Source: Anaerolineaceae bacterium UBA6107 (GTDB lineage Bacteria > Chloroflexota > Anaerolineae > Anaerolineales > Anaerolineaceae). Taken from it: 30,261 nucleotides of DNA. Below, one piece after another: positions 8,387 through 15,438 of this stretch (position 1 is its first letter; every line of letters starts with the position of its first letter). The notes below the pieces were generated by a model. The model saw only the letters and a program-made list of their open reading frames with translations, was not told where the DNA came from and made no database searches. A program made the position numbers and the translations under genes. The DNA lies in assembly GCA_002428455.1 (NCBI GenBank), contig DIWL01000056.1, forward strand, positions 3,903 through 34,163, read 5' to 3'.

Positions 8387-8538
8387 CCTACAAGTGCATT
8401 TCTGATCCATCTGTGGTATTAGTGGTATCTGTGTTTTCTGTGGTTGATCGAGCGAGGTCGCACTTACCTCGCGAAGATCCTGTGAACGCATGCAATGCGT
8501 GAGCAAGGAATACCTTAAATCTAAATTTCCTATACCCC

Positions 8539-8577
8539 TTGACAACCATGTTATACTATATATAGAACATATATTCT
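8539..8577 (+). promoter_or_regulatory. Orphan promoter with AGAAC-TTCT palindrome
   Basis: A consensus TTGACA (8539-8544) is followed after 16 nt by TATAGA (8561-8566). Overlapping the -10 is AGAACATATATTCT (8564-8577), an imperfect palindrome. A near-identical site occurs at 18341-18354 before the LuxR-type gene. No gene follows on the plus strand here, so the promoter may have lost its gene. Confidence 0.5.
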
Positions 8578-8685
8578 GTTTTCCTGTTCTTTTACATCCC
8601 CCATACGCTCTTCTTGCGGTCTTGGCATACCTGAGCGCAGCGAAAGGTACGAGCATCGCGTTCACGCAATCGTAAGCGTTTGCCG

Positions 8686-8713
8686 CTTCGCGCCTTTGCG
8701 ACTTTGCGAGAGT
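8686..8713 (-). repeat. Right copy of 28-bp inverted repeat (CGCAAAG type)
   Basis: In reverse complement it matches 1133-1160 at 24 of 28 bases, including an identical 12-base start. It closes the atypical region that contains the restriction-modification genes. Confidence 0.65.
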
Positions 8714-8737
8714 GTTATTTGTTTTTAATTGAATCAA

Positions 8738-8874
8738 CAGTTATCGAAACCATCCAAATGGATTCGCTTAACGCCCTACCGACCTTACAAAATAATATTC
8801 GTTTTCGATTCGATTCCGCGGTCTATGCGTCCCCGAGCGTTTTTTGCGAGAGGGAAGCAGTTATCGAAACCATC
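8738..8874 (+). repeat. 17-bp direct repeat pair
   Basis: CAGTTATCGAAACCATC occurs identically at 8738-8754 and 8858-8874, 120 bp apart. The stretch between them is not recognised. Confidence 0.7.
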
Positions 8875-8907
8875 AACGCGCGTGGGTTCTCACCTTACGT
8901 GCCCGCG

Positions 8908-9396
8908 TTACCTCTTGGGGATGAGCAGGAAAACCCCGGCGGCGAGCAGCAGCAACCCCAATATGCGCGGCAGTGTAACAGGGATGGGAGCCGCGCCGCC
9001 CCAGCCATGCGCATCAGCGACCAGGGAGACAACCATCTGCCCGAGGATGATCGTGGCCAGGCCGGCCGCCACGCCCGCACGCTGCAGCGCGAACGACTCA
9101 CCGGTAATGATCGCGATCCCCAGCGCCCCGGCGACGACCAGCAGCAGCCAGGCCAGGGGCGGGGCTTTGGCATAGGCTTTGCCATTGATCAGCACGAGGA
9201 CGAGGAAGATGATGCCCGCGATGACGCCGCTCATGAGATTCATCAGGACGCCGGTGCGCAAGGCGCCGATGAGGGTGCCGATGCGGCTGGAGAGCGTGGA
9301 TTGGGCGCCGATGGCGAGACCGGTGAGCAGCGCCCCGATAATTCCAAAGACGATATATGCGTTCAATTTGTGGTTTCCTTCTTTCGTGTTTTTCAT
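8908..9396 (-). CDS. DMT-superfamily transporter, YdcZ type
   Basis: A 162-residue, very hydrophobic protein with about five membrane segments. It follows the DMT_YdcZ (formerly DUF606) pattern: an opening helix with GLAIGAQSTLSSRIG, a second helix after the LRTGVLMNLMSG turn, AGALGIAIITGESFALQRAGVA, a GQMVVSLVADAHGWGG loop, and a closing RILGLLLLAAGVFLL helix. Family members are half-size drug/metabolite transporters and probably work as dimers; the substrate is unknown. The ATG at 9396 has no clear ribosome site. A TTG at 9366 with AAGGA upstream would start directly at the first helix and is a good alternative. It stands alone, between repeat-rich stretches. Confidence 0.8.
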   Translation of the reverse strand: MKNTKEGNHKLNAYIVFGIIGALLTGLAIGAQSTLSSRIGTLIGALRTGVLMNLMSGVIAGIIFLVLVLINGKAYAKAPPLAWLLLVVAGALGIAIITGESFALQRAGVAAGLATIILGQMVVSLVADAHGWGGAAPIPVTLPRILGLLLLAAGVFLLIPKR

Positions 9397-9458
9397 TCAC
9401 CCGCCAGGAGGTTTATCAATATCAGCAGATACCAGTATAGCAAGAGATTGAATTTGGG

Positions 9459-9596
9459 TGTCATTGCGAGACATGGTGGTATTCCAAGTCGAAGCAATCT
9501 CCAAGTTGATGGTCAATGAACGCGTAGGGGATTGCTCACCTGCACTGCACCAAACGCAGTGCGGTGCAAGTGTCGCGAAAATCGCTCGCAACAACA
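9459..9596. repeat. Long imperfect palindrome (ATTGCGAG-type dispersed repeat)
   Basis: The left half carries ATTGCGAG and GCAATCTCC; the right half carries GGGGATTGC and CTCGCAAC, so the halves mirror each other. A smaller GCACTGC/GCAGTGC hairpin lies in the centre. This looks like a MITE- or REP-like element. The ATTGCGAG...GCAATCTCC wording is a commonly dispersed intergenic repeat type. Confidence 0.6.
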
Positions 9597-9597
9597 A

Positions 9598-9625
9598 TAA
9601 AAAAGGGGCGAATGCAATTCGCCCC
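9598..9625 (-). terminator. Intrinsic terminator of SCP2 gene
   Basis: GGGGCGAAT and ATTCGCCCC make a perfect 9-bp stem with a 3-nt loop. On the minus strand it is followed by six T's, 20 nt after the SCP2 stop. Confidence 0.85.
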
Positions 9626-9644
9626 AACAGACATTCGGGTTTGA

Positions 9645-10043
9645 CTAGAACTCGGTGGGGATCTTCCCCAGCACGCTGAACAGCGGGGTGAGTCCTTTCA
9701 CCAGCCCCATCGCCTTGAGCATGTTGCCGCGGAACTTGAGCTCGCCGCCCATGATGGCGCCGGTGGGATCGAGCTGCCCCTTGAACATCTTCTGGTAAGT
9801 GGCGTAGTCGCCGGTGATGCCGAACTCGGTCTTGACGACGGCGGGGTCAGCCAGTTTGAAGGTTTTCAGCGTGCCCTTGTCGGTTTCGAACACAAGCGTT
9901 TTTTCCTTGCCATCGGGGCATTTCTGCACGGTCATGGCGATCGACAGGGTGGCGCTGTCAGTAGCTGCGGGGGTGACGCTGGTCTTCAGTACTTTAGCGG
10001 TTTCGGTTACCCATTCTTCACTTAAAAACTTGTATGCTGCCAT
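9645..10043 (-). CDS. SCP2 sterol-binding domain protein (second copy)
   Basis: A 132-residue single SCP2 domain, clearly related to the protein at 683-1078. It shares the N-terminal FLSEEWVTE/YLSPEWTAE opening, the CPDG turn, ITGDYATYQKM and GGELKFRGNMLKAMG. Expected to bind a hydrophobic ligand in the cytoplasm. The start is fixed by AGGAGG 7 nt before the ATG at 10043; the longer open frame upstream has no support. It has its own -10 box and terminator, so it is a single-gene unit, unlike its paralogue, which is followed by a peptidase gene. Confidence 0.83.
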   Translation of the reverse strand: MAAYKFLSEEWVTETAKVLKTSVTPAATDSATLSIAMTVQKCPDGKEKTLVFETDKGTLKTFKLADPAVVKTEFGITGDYATYQKMFKGQLDPTGAIMGGELKFRGNMLKAMGLVKGLTPLFSVLGKIPTEF

Positions 10044-10073
10044 TTTGTATCCTCCTCTAATATTGGTAATTTG

Positions 10074-10079
10074 ATTATA
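10074..10079 (-). promoter_or_regulatory. -10 box of second SCP2 gene
   Basis: TATAAT on the minus strand, 30 nt before the start codon and just past the stop of the beta-glucosidase gene. The -35 region is poor. Confidence 0.45.
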
Positions 10080-10081
10080 CG

Positions 10082-11413
10082 CTAAGTAGACGGGAAAAGC
10101 CGGTCGTAAACCTCGGGCGCGTACTGCGCCACCATCCGGCTGGTGATGCCGTTCTCGCGGCAGATTTCCTCGTAGAGGTCCACGCTGCGGCGGCGCACGC
10201 GCTGCTGGGTCTCCACATCCAGGCCCCATAAGCCGAAGCGCTGGGTCCAGCCGCGCTCCCACTCGAAGTTGTCGACGAGCGACCAGTGGAAGTAACCCTT
10301 GAGCTGCCAGTTGAAATTGGCGGCGCGCCACACCTGGTGCAGGTGCTCGATGAGATAGCGCGGGCGCAGGGTATCGGCGTCATCCTCGACGCCGTTCTCA
10401 GTAACGTAAATGGGCAGCGCGTAGCCGTGCGCCCACTTGAGCCCGTCCCACATGCCGGCGGGGACATTGGCGATGAAGCCGGTGGGGCTGAGCGCGGCAT
10501 CGGCGGGGTAGAAGCGCCGCCCGAACATCTGGCAGGGTTTGAGCAGGTCAAAGGCGACCATGTCGCGCGAGTAATAATTCAAGCCGATGAAATCCTGGGT
10601 GGCGGCAGCCTCAGGCAGTGAGAAGCGTTTGAAGACAAGGTTGAGCTTACCGGTAGCGAGGCAGTCGTTGAAGGCGCGGTTGAAAAGCTGGTTCTGGAAG
10701 TTTAAGGGGATACGATCGAAGGGGTTGCGGGGGTGCGCCGGGGCAAAGCTGCGGTAGTTGGTGGCAACGCCGGCGCGGGCGCCCGGTTGCAGCTCGTGGA
10801 TGACACGGTAGGCGGCGGCGTGCCCGCGGATGAGGTTGACGACGACGCGCGCGGCAAGACCAAGGTCACGTTTGCCGGGCGGGAAGAGACCTTCCACCCA
10901 GCCGCTGAGGGCGTAAACATTGGGCTCGTTCACAGTCGTCCACAGGCTGACGTAGTCCTTGAGGGCGGCGACGGCGCGGCGCACGAAGCGCGCGAAATGC
11001 GCGGGGGTGTCGTCGTTCTCCCAGCCGCCCAGGTCGACCAGCCACAGTGGGTCGGAGAAGTGGTGCAGGGTGACCATGGGGGTCATACCGTTGTCCACCA
11101 GCCAGCGGGCGATCTCCACGTAGCGGTCGAGGGCTTCGTCATCCCAGCGGTCGGGCGCCGGCTGCACGCGGCTCCATTCGATGGAAAGGCGGTGCGCGTT
11201 CTGACCGGTATCACGGGCGCGTTCGAGGTCTTCACGCCAACGCCCGCCCCACCAGTCGCAGGCCATGCCGGCTTTCTGGTCGTGAATGATGCGGCCGGGT
11301 TCACTCTCCCAGCGCGCCCAATTATTGTTGGTGTTGCCGCCTTCAACCTGGTGCGAGGCGGTGGCGGATCCCCACAGGAATCCGCGGGGAAAATGAAAAC
11401 TGGCTTCGGGCAT
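10082..11413 (-). CDS. Glycoside hydrolase family 1 beta-glucosidase
   Basis: A 443-residue GH1 enzyme of normal length. It begins with the family signature FPRGFLWGSATASHQVEG. It has the acid/base glutamate in TVNEP (Glu163) and the nucleophile in YVTENG (Glu339). A C-terminal WSLVDNFEWERG segment carries the substrate-binding Glu/Trp residues typical of the family. It hydrolyses beta-linked glucosides or related sugars with retention of configuration. No signal peptide is present, so it should act on imported oligosaccharides in the cytoplasm. GGAGG 5 nt before the ATG at 11413 fixes the start. There are no sugar transporter genes nearby, so the natural substrate cannot be guessed from context. 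Confidence 0.93.
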   Translation of the reverse strand: MPEASFHFPRGFLWGSATASHQVEGGNTNNNWARWESEPGRIIHDQKAGMACDWWGGRWREDLERARDTGQNAHRLSIEWSRVQPAPDRWDDEALDRYVEIARWLVDNGMTPMVTLHHFSDPLWLVDLGGWENDDTPAHFARFVRRAVAALKDYVSLWTTVNEPNVYALSGWVEGLFPPGKRDLGLAARVVVNLIRGHAAAYRVIHELQPGARAGVATNYRSFAPAHPRNPFDRIPLNFQNQLFNRAFNDCLATGKLNLVFKRFSLPEAAATQDFIGLNYYSRDMVAFDLLKPCQMFGRRFYPADAALSPTGFIANVPAGMWDGLKWAHGYALPIYVTENGVEDDADTLRPRYLIEHLHQVWRAANFNWQLKGYFHWSLVDNFEWERGWTQRFGLWGLDVETQQRVRRRSVDLYEEICRENGITSRMVAQYAPEVYDRLFPST

Positions 11414-11458
11414 GAGCGCCTCCAGGTGCAATGTGATTGATGAAATTATAGCCCAAAC

Positions 11459-11485
11459 AAAAAAGCCCCGGGCTGGCCGGAGCTT
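11459..11485 (-). terminator. Intrinsic terminator of degV gene
   Basis: On the minus strand AAGCTCCGG and CCGGGGCTT form a 9-bp stem (one G-T pair) with a 5-nt loop, followed by a T-tract, 18 nt after the DegV stop. Confidence 0.85.
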
Positions 11486-11503
11486 TATGGTGAGCAGTGC
11501 GGG

Positions 11504-12352
11504 TTACATCCCTGCCATGAAAGCGATGCTGAGGGTGCCGGGGCCGACATGGGAGCCGATGACCGGGCTGACGTAGCTGAGGATGGATTCATCAGCGTGG
11601 AAGCGGTGGGTGATGTCTGCCAGCAGCGCGCGGGCTCTCTCCTCCGCCAGGGCGTGAAACACGGAGACGCGCACCGGTTTCCTGCCGTCGATGTCCTTCT
11701 CGACCAGCTGCACCATGGCTTCGATGGCTTTGTTGATTGAGATGACGCTCTTGACCGCTTCAATCTTGCCCTCACGGATCTCGAGTATGGGTTTAATGTT
11801 GAGCGTGGTGCCCATAAAGCGCTTGCCGCCGCCGATGCGTCCGCCGGCATGCAGGTACTTGAGGGTATCCACCACGAAGTAGACGCCGATGTGCTTGTAG
11901 GCTTCCAGCGCGACCTGCTTGCACTCCTCCAGCGAAGCCCCGTCACGCGCAGCGCGGGCAGCCGCCAGCACCTGGAAACTCAGCGCCATCGAAACCAGGT
12001 GGGTGTCGATGACCTCGATGGGCGCATCCTTGAACGTTTTCCACGCCTGGATGGCTGAGTCATACGAACCGGATATTCCGGAGCTGATGGGCATGGTGAG
12101 AATGGCGTAATCCTCTTCCAGCAGCTGCTGAAAAAGCGAGTTGTAGGTGCTTACCGGGGTCTGGCTGGTGGTGGGGAGGGTGCTGCTCTTTGCCAGGCGG
12201 GTGTAGAATTCGTCCGGCTGGATATCGATGCCGTCACGGTATTCCACACCATCCCAATTGAGGGTGAGGGGAATGGTGCGGATATTCAATTCTTCGATGT
12301 ACGATTGGGGAAGGTACGCGGTGGAATCGGTTGTGACGATCACTCTTTTCAT
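11504..12352 (-). CDS. DegV family fatty-acid-binding protein
   Basis: A 282-residue protein of full family length. It opens with VTTDSTAYLP, the conserved DegV start. It has TSQTPVSTY, ISSGISGSYDSA, and GGRIGGGKRFMGTTLNIKPIL, which line the fatty-acid site in known structures. DegV/FakB proteins present fatty acids to a FakA kinase in the uptake of exogenous fatty acids. No fakA-like gene is in this window, so the partner is not shown. A GAGGAG site precedes the ATG, and a 12-bp palindrome lies between it and a possible -10 box. Confidence 0.9.
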   Translation of the reverse strand: MKRVIVTTDSTAYLPQSYIEELNIRTIPLTLNWDGVEYRDGIDIQPDEFYTRLAKSSTLPTTSQTPVSTYNSLFQQLLEEDYAILTMPISSGISGSYDSAIQAWKTFKDAPIEVIDTHLVSMALSFQVLAAARAARDGASLEECKQVALEAYKHIGVYFVVDTLKYLHAGGRIGGGKRFMGTTLNIKPILEIREGKIEAVKSVISINKAIEAMVQLVEKDIDGRKPVRVSVFHALAEERARALLADITHRFHADESILSYVSPVIGSHVGPGTLSIAFMAGM

Positions 12353-12372
12353 AATGTACTCCTCGGTTGGTT

Positions 12373-12394
12373 ACAAATATTTGTTTGTATCTTA
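12373..12394 (-). promoter_or_regulatory. Palindrome and -10 candidate upstream of degV
   Basis: ACAAATATTTGT (12373-12384) is a perfect 12-bp palindrome that sits just downstream of a minus-strand TAAGAT (12389-12394). Its position is suitable for an operator. No -35 match was found. Confidence 0.35.
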
Positions 12395-12500
12395 CCATTT
12401 TACATAAAAACGGCGAACTGTCATGGGAAAAAGGTCATATTTTCGACCGGGCATGTCAGCGGAAGCAAGAATCTTGCCCTTCTGGCGAGGCGTGGTAAAC

Positions 12501-12848
12501 TTGAAAAAAAACTGGGTGGTTCGGTTGAAAAGAGCGTTATTGATCTTATTGGTGCTGACGGTGCTACTGCTCAGCACGGGCTGCGGCAGCGGTGACCCGC
12601 TATTGGGTACATGGATGGAACCCAACTCCGGGGTGGTGATGGAGCTTACTGAAGACGACAAGGCGATCATGAGCCTCAACGATGCCAGTATCACGATGAA
12701 TTTCAAGCGTGAGGATCCGGACGTTATCATCTTCCTGGCGTCGGCTGACGGGAGCATCCCGGAGCAGCGCATGACCTACCGGTTAAAGGAAGATAAGCTG
12801 GTATTGACACTGGACGGGATCGACACCGCCTTTTTCCGCGTGAAATAA
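12501..12848 (+). CDS. Small lipoprotein, unknown function
   Basis: An N-terminal Lys/Arg-rich segment, a leucine-rich helix and the lipobox LSTGC make this a lipid-anchored exported protein of about 115 residues. The mature part reads GTWMEPNSGVVMEL, later YRLKEDKLVLTLDG, and ends in FFRVK. This beta-strand pattern is seen in small lipocalin-like or DUF5640-like proteins that often measure wild-type 'GxW' folds; I do not claim a family. The start is uncertain. TTG at 12501, with GAGG 10 nt upstream, gives a normal-length signal peptide. ATGs at 12423 and 12453 would place 26 or 16 more residues before it. Confidence 0.6.
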   Translation: MKKNWVVRLKRALLILLVLTVLLLSTGCGSGDPLLGTWMEPNSGVVMELTEDDKAIMSLNDASITMNFKREDPDVIIFLASADGSIPEQRMTYRLKEDKLVLTLDGIDTAFFRVK

Positions 12849-12866
12849 AAAAACCTATTGAAGTTC

Positions 12867-12906
12867 AACCGCCTGCAACTGTATACTACGGCTGCAAGGC
12901 GGTTTT
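12867..12906 (+). terminator. Intrinsic terminator after small lipoprotein gene
   Basis: AACCGCC plus TGCA pairs with TGCA plus GGCGGTT around a 15-nt loop, followed by TTTTG. It lies about 20 nt after the stop. Confidence 0.65.
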
Positions 12907-12982
12907 GTAATTAATGAGGTAGTTGGCAGGGAACTATTTTTGCAGAGGTGCGTCTTAAGCAGGACAATGAAGGAGAAATGCC

Positions 12983-14203
12983 ATGAATAAATCAATCCTT
13001 ATTAAAACCCTAACTGTTGTAGCCGTGCTGACGCTGGCGTTGACCTCGTGCAACCTGCTGGATATCATCGGGCAGGATGATACCGAGGATTTCGCGCAGA
13101 TCGAGACGATCGCGGCTGCCACCATCTCGGCCAGGTTCACGCAATCTGCCTACGAGACAATGGTCGGGCAGCTGACGCAAATAGCCCCCACCAGTACCGC
13201 CGGTGGACCGGTCGTTCCGCAAGCGTCGAGCACACCGCTGCCGGAGAACACGCCAATCCCGACGTTTACACCAGCGCCGCCTGTCAACACACCGATCCCG
13301 CCGACCAAGACACCGATCCCCATTCCGTGCAACGCGGCGAAATATATTGAAGATGTCACCATCCCTGATTGGAGCAAGGTTGATGCAGGAGCTTCATTTG
13401 TGAAAACCTGGAAGGTGAAGAACGTGGGTACCTGCTCGTGGACGAAGGAGTATAAGATCTTCTTCTTCGGCGGCAACCAGTTGAAAGCGGCCGACGCGGT
13501 GGCTTTCCCCCAGGTTGTGAACCCCGGCGAGACGGTAAACCTGTCAGTATCCATGACAGCCCCATCTGATACCGGTAGTTTTAGCGGCAGCTGGATGCTC
13601 AAAGCAGCCAACGGCACTGTATTTGGTGTAGGCAGCGCCTACAATGTGGCGCTCACCGTGAACATCAAGGTCGAAAGCGTGCCGGCGTCGAAGGATCCGG
13701 ATACCGTTTACGACATGGCCAAGGATTACTGCTCAGCGTCATGGCGGACGAACGGCGGCGAGATCAGCTGCCCGAGCTCAAAGATCGATACGGCAAGCGG
13801 CTCGATCACACGCTCTTACGCCCCTGTTTTGTGGGATGGCTCAAAGGATGATGAAGGCGCGCTCTACACCGTGCCCGCCAAAGGCGGCGACGGCATGATC
13901 CAGGGCAAGTTCCCCAAGCTAAAGATCGAGAAGGGCTACCGCTTCAGGTCACTGCTCACCTGCGCCAACAAGACCCCGAAATGCTCGGTTACCTATGAGC
14001 TGCTCTACACAGAGATCGGCGGGGATGAGACCGGCGGATCACTGGGCTCCTGGGATCTGAATAACGGCAGTTCGATCTCCGCAGATGTGGACCTTTCCGC
14101 CCTCAAGGGCAAAACGGTGCGGCTGATCCTGAAAGTCAGCAGCAAGGGCGATTCCACGGATGATGTCGCCATCTGGTTAGCTCCTCGGGTGACCAATCCA
14201 TAA
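12983..14203 (+). CDS. Lipoprotein with NBR1-type Ig-like domain
   Basis: A 406-residue exported protein. The signal peptide ends in the lipobox LTSC (Cys23). A Thr/Pro-rich linker (about 68-114, rich in TPIP repeats) acts as a stalk. It leads to a ~100-residue domain with the NBR1 Ig-like pattern: DVTIPDWSKVDAGASFVKTW, WKVKNVGTCSW, VNPGETVNLSVSMTAP and GSFSGSWMLK. The remaining ~170 residues form a second, Cys-containing beta-rich region that is not recognised. This layout is common in Anaerolineae surface lipoproteins; binding partners are unknown. GGAG lies upstream of the ATG at 12983. A strong terminator follows, so it is probably transcribed alone. Confidence 0.82.
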   Translation: MNKSILIKTLTVVAVLTLALTSCNLLDIIGQDDTEDFAQIETIAAATISARFTQSAYETMVGQLTQIAPTSTAGGPVVPQASSTPLPENTPIPTFTPAPPVNTPIPPTKTPIPIPCNAAKYIEDVTIPDWSKVDAGASFVKTWKVKNVGTCSWTKEYKIFFFGGNQLKAADAVAFPQVVNPGETVNLSVSMTAPSDTGSFSGSWMLKAANGTVFGVGSAYNVALTVNIKVESVPASKDPDTVYDMAKDYCSASWRTNGGEISCPSSKIDTASGSITRSYAPVLWDGSKDDEGALYTVPAKGGDGMIQGKFPKLKIEKGYRFRSLLTCANKTPKCSVTYELLYTEIGGDETGGSLGSWDLNNGSSISADVDLSALKGKTVRLILKVSSKGDSTDDVAIWLAPRVTNP

Positions 14204-14212
14204 GTGCATAGA

Positions 14213-14246
14213 TGCCAGCCGGACGAAAACGGCTGGCACTTTTTTA
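14213..14246 (+). terminator. Intrinsic terminator of NBR1-Ig lipoprotein gene
   Basis: TGCCAGCCG and CGGCTGGCA form a perfect 9-bp stem with an 8-nt loop, then C and six T's, 9 nt after the stop codon. Confidence 0.9.
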
Positions 14247-14317
14247 TTGTTGGCGTGGTTAGCTTCCGTTGGAAGTAACGACGCGTTGATCAACCAGGTT
14301 AGAAAAGGAGGCAAAAA

Positions 14318-15346
14318 ATGAAAGTCCATTATATGTTCAAACTGGTACGTTTCGCTGTTCCGTTGATCATGGCCTTCGCCCTCGTGGCGGGAGTGACGGG
14401 CACCAGCCAGGCATCCTCGGTGCCTTCGATCGCGATCGAGGCTGTGGAGGCGGATAAGAACGTGACAATCACAGGAATCAACTTTCCGACCGACCTGAAA
14501 TTCGTGGTAAGGATGGGCGCGTACGGCACCTACGCCCTGGGTGGCATCAAAGCCGGTAAGGTGGAGACCAGCGCGGACAAATTCGTTGCGACATTCGACA
14601 TCCCGGCGGAACTGAAGGGCGCGAAAAGGATTGCCATCCGCCTGGACAGTGCAAATGGCTACTACGCCTACAACTGGTTCTACAACAACACCGCCCCGGT
14701 GAAAGATGGTACCGAGGTGAGCGGAGGTTACGCGGGATACCCGACCTTTACGATCACGGATGTTGAACGCAACAGCGCGGTGGACATTGAGATCAAGAAC
14801 CTGCCGGTTGGACAGAGCTTTACTGTGAGGATGGGGGAGTACATGACCATGGCGCTGGGCGGCATCGAAGCAGGCAAGTTCGATTCCGGCGAGGGTGGAA
14901 CGGTGAAGAAGACCTTCTCCATCCCGGCAGCGCTGGCTGACAAGGAGAAGGTCGCCATCCGCTTTGACAGCCCGGAGGGTTATTATGCCTACAACTGGTT
15001 CTGGAATCACTCCACCGGTGCAGCTGCAGCGGGACCGGAGACCCCGGCGTATACCGGGATCCCGACAATCCACATTGACGCGGTGGTGCGGGACGGCAAA
15101 GTGACGCTCAGCGGGAAAAACTTCCCGGCGGATAAGACATTCGCGGTGACCATGGGTGCCTACGGCACGCGCGGCATCGGCGGGATCGCCGCGGGCAGTT
15201 ACGCTTCAGGTGCGGGCGGTGACTTCAGCGGGCAGACCTTCAATATCCCGGCTGACCTTGCCGGCAGCTATCGCATTGCCATCCGCCTGGCGACCGAAGA
15301 CGGATTCTACGCCTACAACTGGTTCTTCAACAATGATAGTGAATAG
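14318..15346 (+). CDS. Secreted protein of three ~90-residue repeats
   Basis: A 342-residue protein with a Sec signal peptide (cleavage likely after SQA, residue 32). Three repeats follow, at about 36-124, 142-231 and 249-340. Each runs from a P-x-I-x-I-x-V strand through NFP or NLP, F-x-V-x-MG-x-Y, GGI-x-AG, a TF-x-IPA-x-L turn and IAIR to the invariant closing motif YAYNWF-x-N. The repeats are joined by Gly/Pro/Ala-rich linkers, so the mature protein is probably three beta-sandwich-like domains in a row outside the cell. There is no anchor, lipobox or sorting signal. I do not recognise the family. An AGGAGG site lies before the ATG at 14318, suggesting high expression. A strong terminator follows. 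Confidence 0.8.
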   Translation: MKVHYMFKLVRFAVPLIMAFALVAGVTGTSQASSVPSIAIEAVEADKNVTITGINFPTDLKFVVRMGAYGTYALGGIKAGKVETSADKFVATFDIPAELKGAKRIAIRLDSANGYYAYNWFYNNTAPVKDGTEVSGGYAGYPTFTITDVERNSAVDIEIKNLPVGQSFTVRMGEYMTMALGGIEAGKFDSGEGGTVKKTFSIPAALADKEKVAIRFDSPEGYYAYNWFWNHSTGAAAAGPETPAYTGIPTIHIDAVVRDGKVTLSGKNFPADKTFAVTMGAYGTRGIGGIAAGSYASGAGGDFSGQTFNIPADLAGSYRIAIRLATEDGFYAYNWFFNNDSE

Positions 15347-15388
15347 GGACAGAGAATCGATAATCGATAGTAGAGAGTAGAGATTGGT

Positions 15389-15423
15389 AAAAAGGATTGT
15401 CGCACTTGCGGACAGTCCTTTTT
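15389..15423. terminator. Bidirectional intrinsic terminator
   Basis: AAGGATTGTC and GACAGTCCTT form a 10-bp stem (one T-G pair). T-tracts follow on the plus strand and also on the minus strand. It lies between the convergent repeat-protein and elp3 genes and can serve both. Confidence 0.85.
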
Positions 15424-15438
15424 CTTGATTTTCATCTA

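Larger units (their letters stand above)
8255..8907. other. Gene-free repeat-rich stretch
   Basis: About 650 bases without a supportable gene. It holds three hairpins (8251-8280, 8323-8356, 8368-8386), a low-complexity stretch of TGTGG words (about 8410-8450), an orphan promoter-like palindrome (8539-8577), the right copy of the 28-bp repeat (8686-8713) and a 17-bp direct repeat (8738-8754, 8858-8874). Confidence 0.6.

Noticed and set aside
1133..8713. Transposon or integrative element with its own mobility genes
   Set aside because: No transposase, integrase, tRNA attachment site or target duplication could be seen; only the inverted repeats support mobility.
8680..9519. 279-codon open frame on the plus strand
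   Set aside because: It is rich in Gln/Asp/Gly/Arg repeats typical of antisense translation of membrane proteins and overlaps the YdcZ-type gene.
14177..15073. 298-codon open frame on the minus strand
   Set aside because: It mirrors the triple-repeat secreted protein. Its apparent repeats are the complement of the real repeats, and the plus strand has the signal peptide and AGGAGG site.
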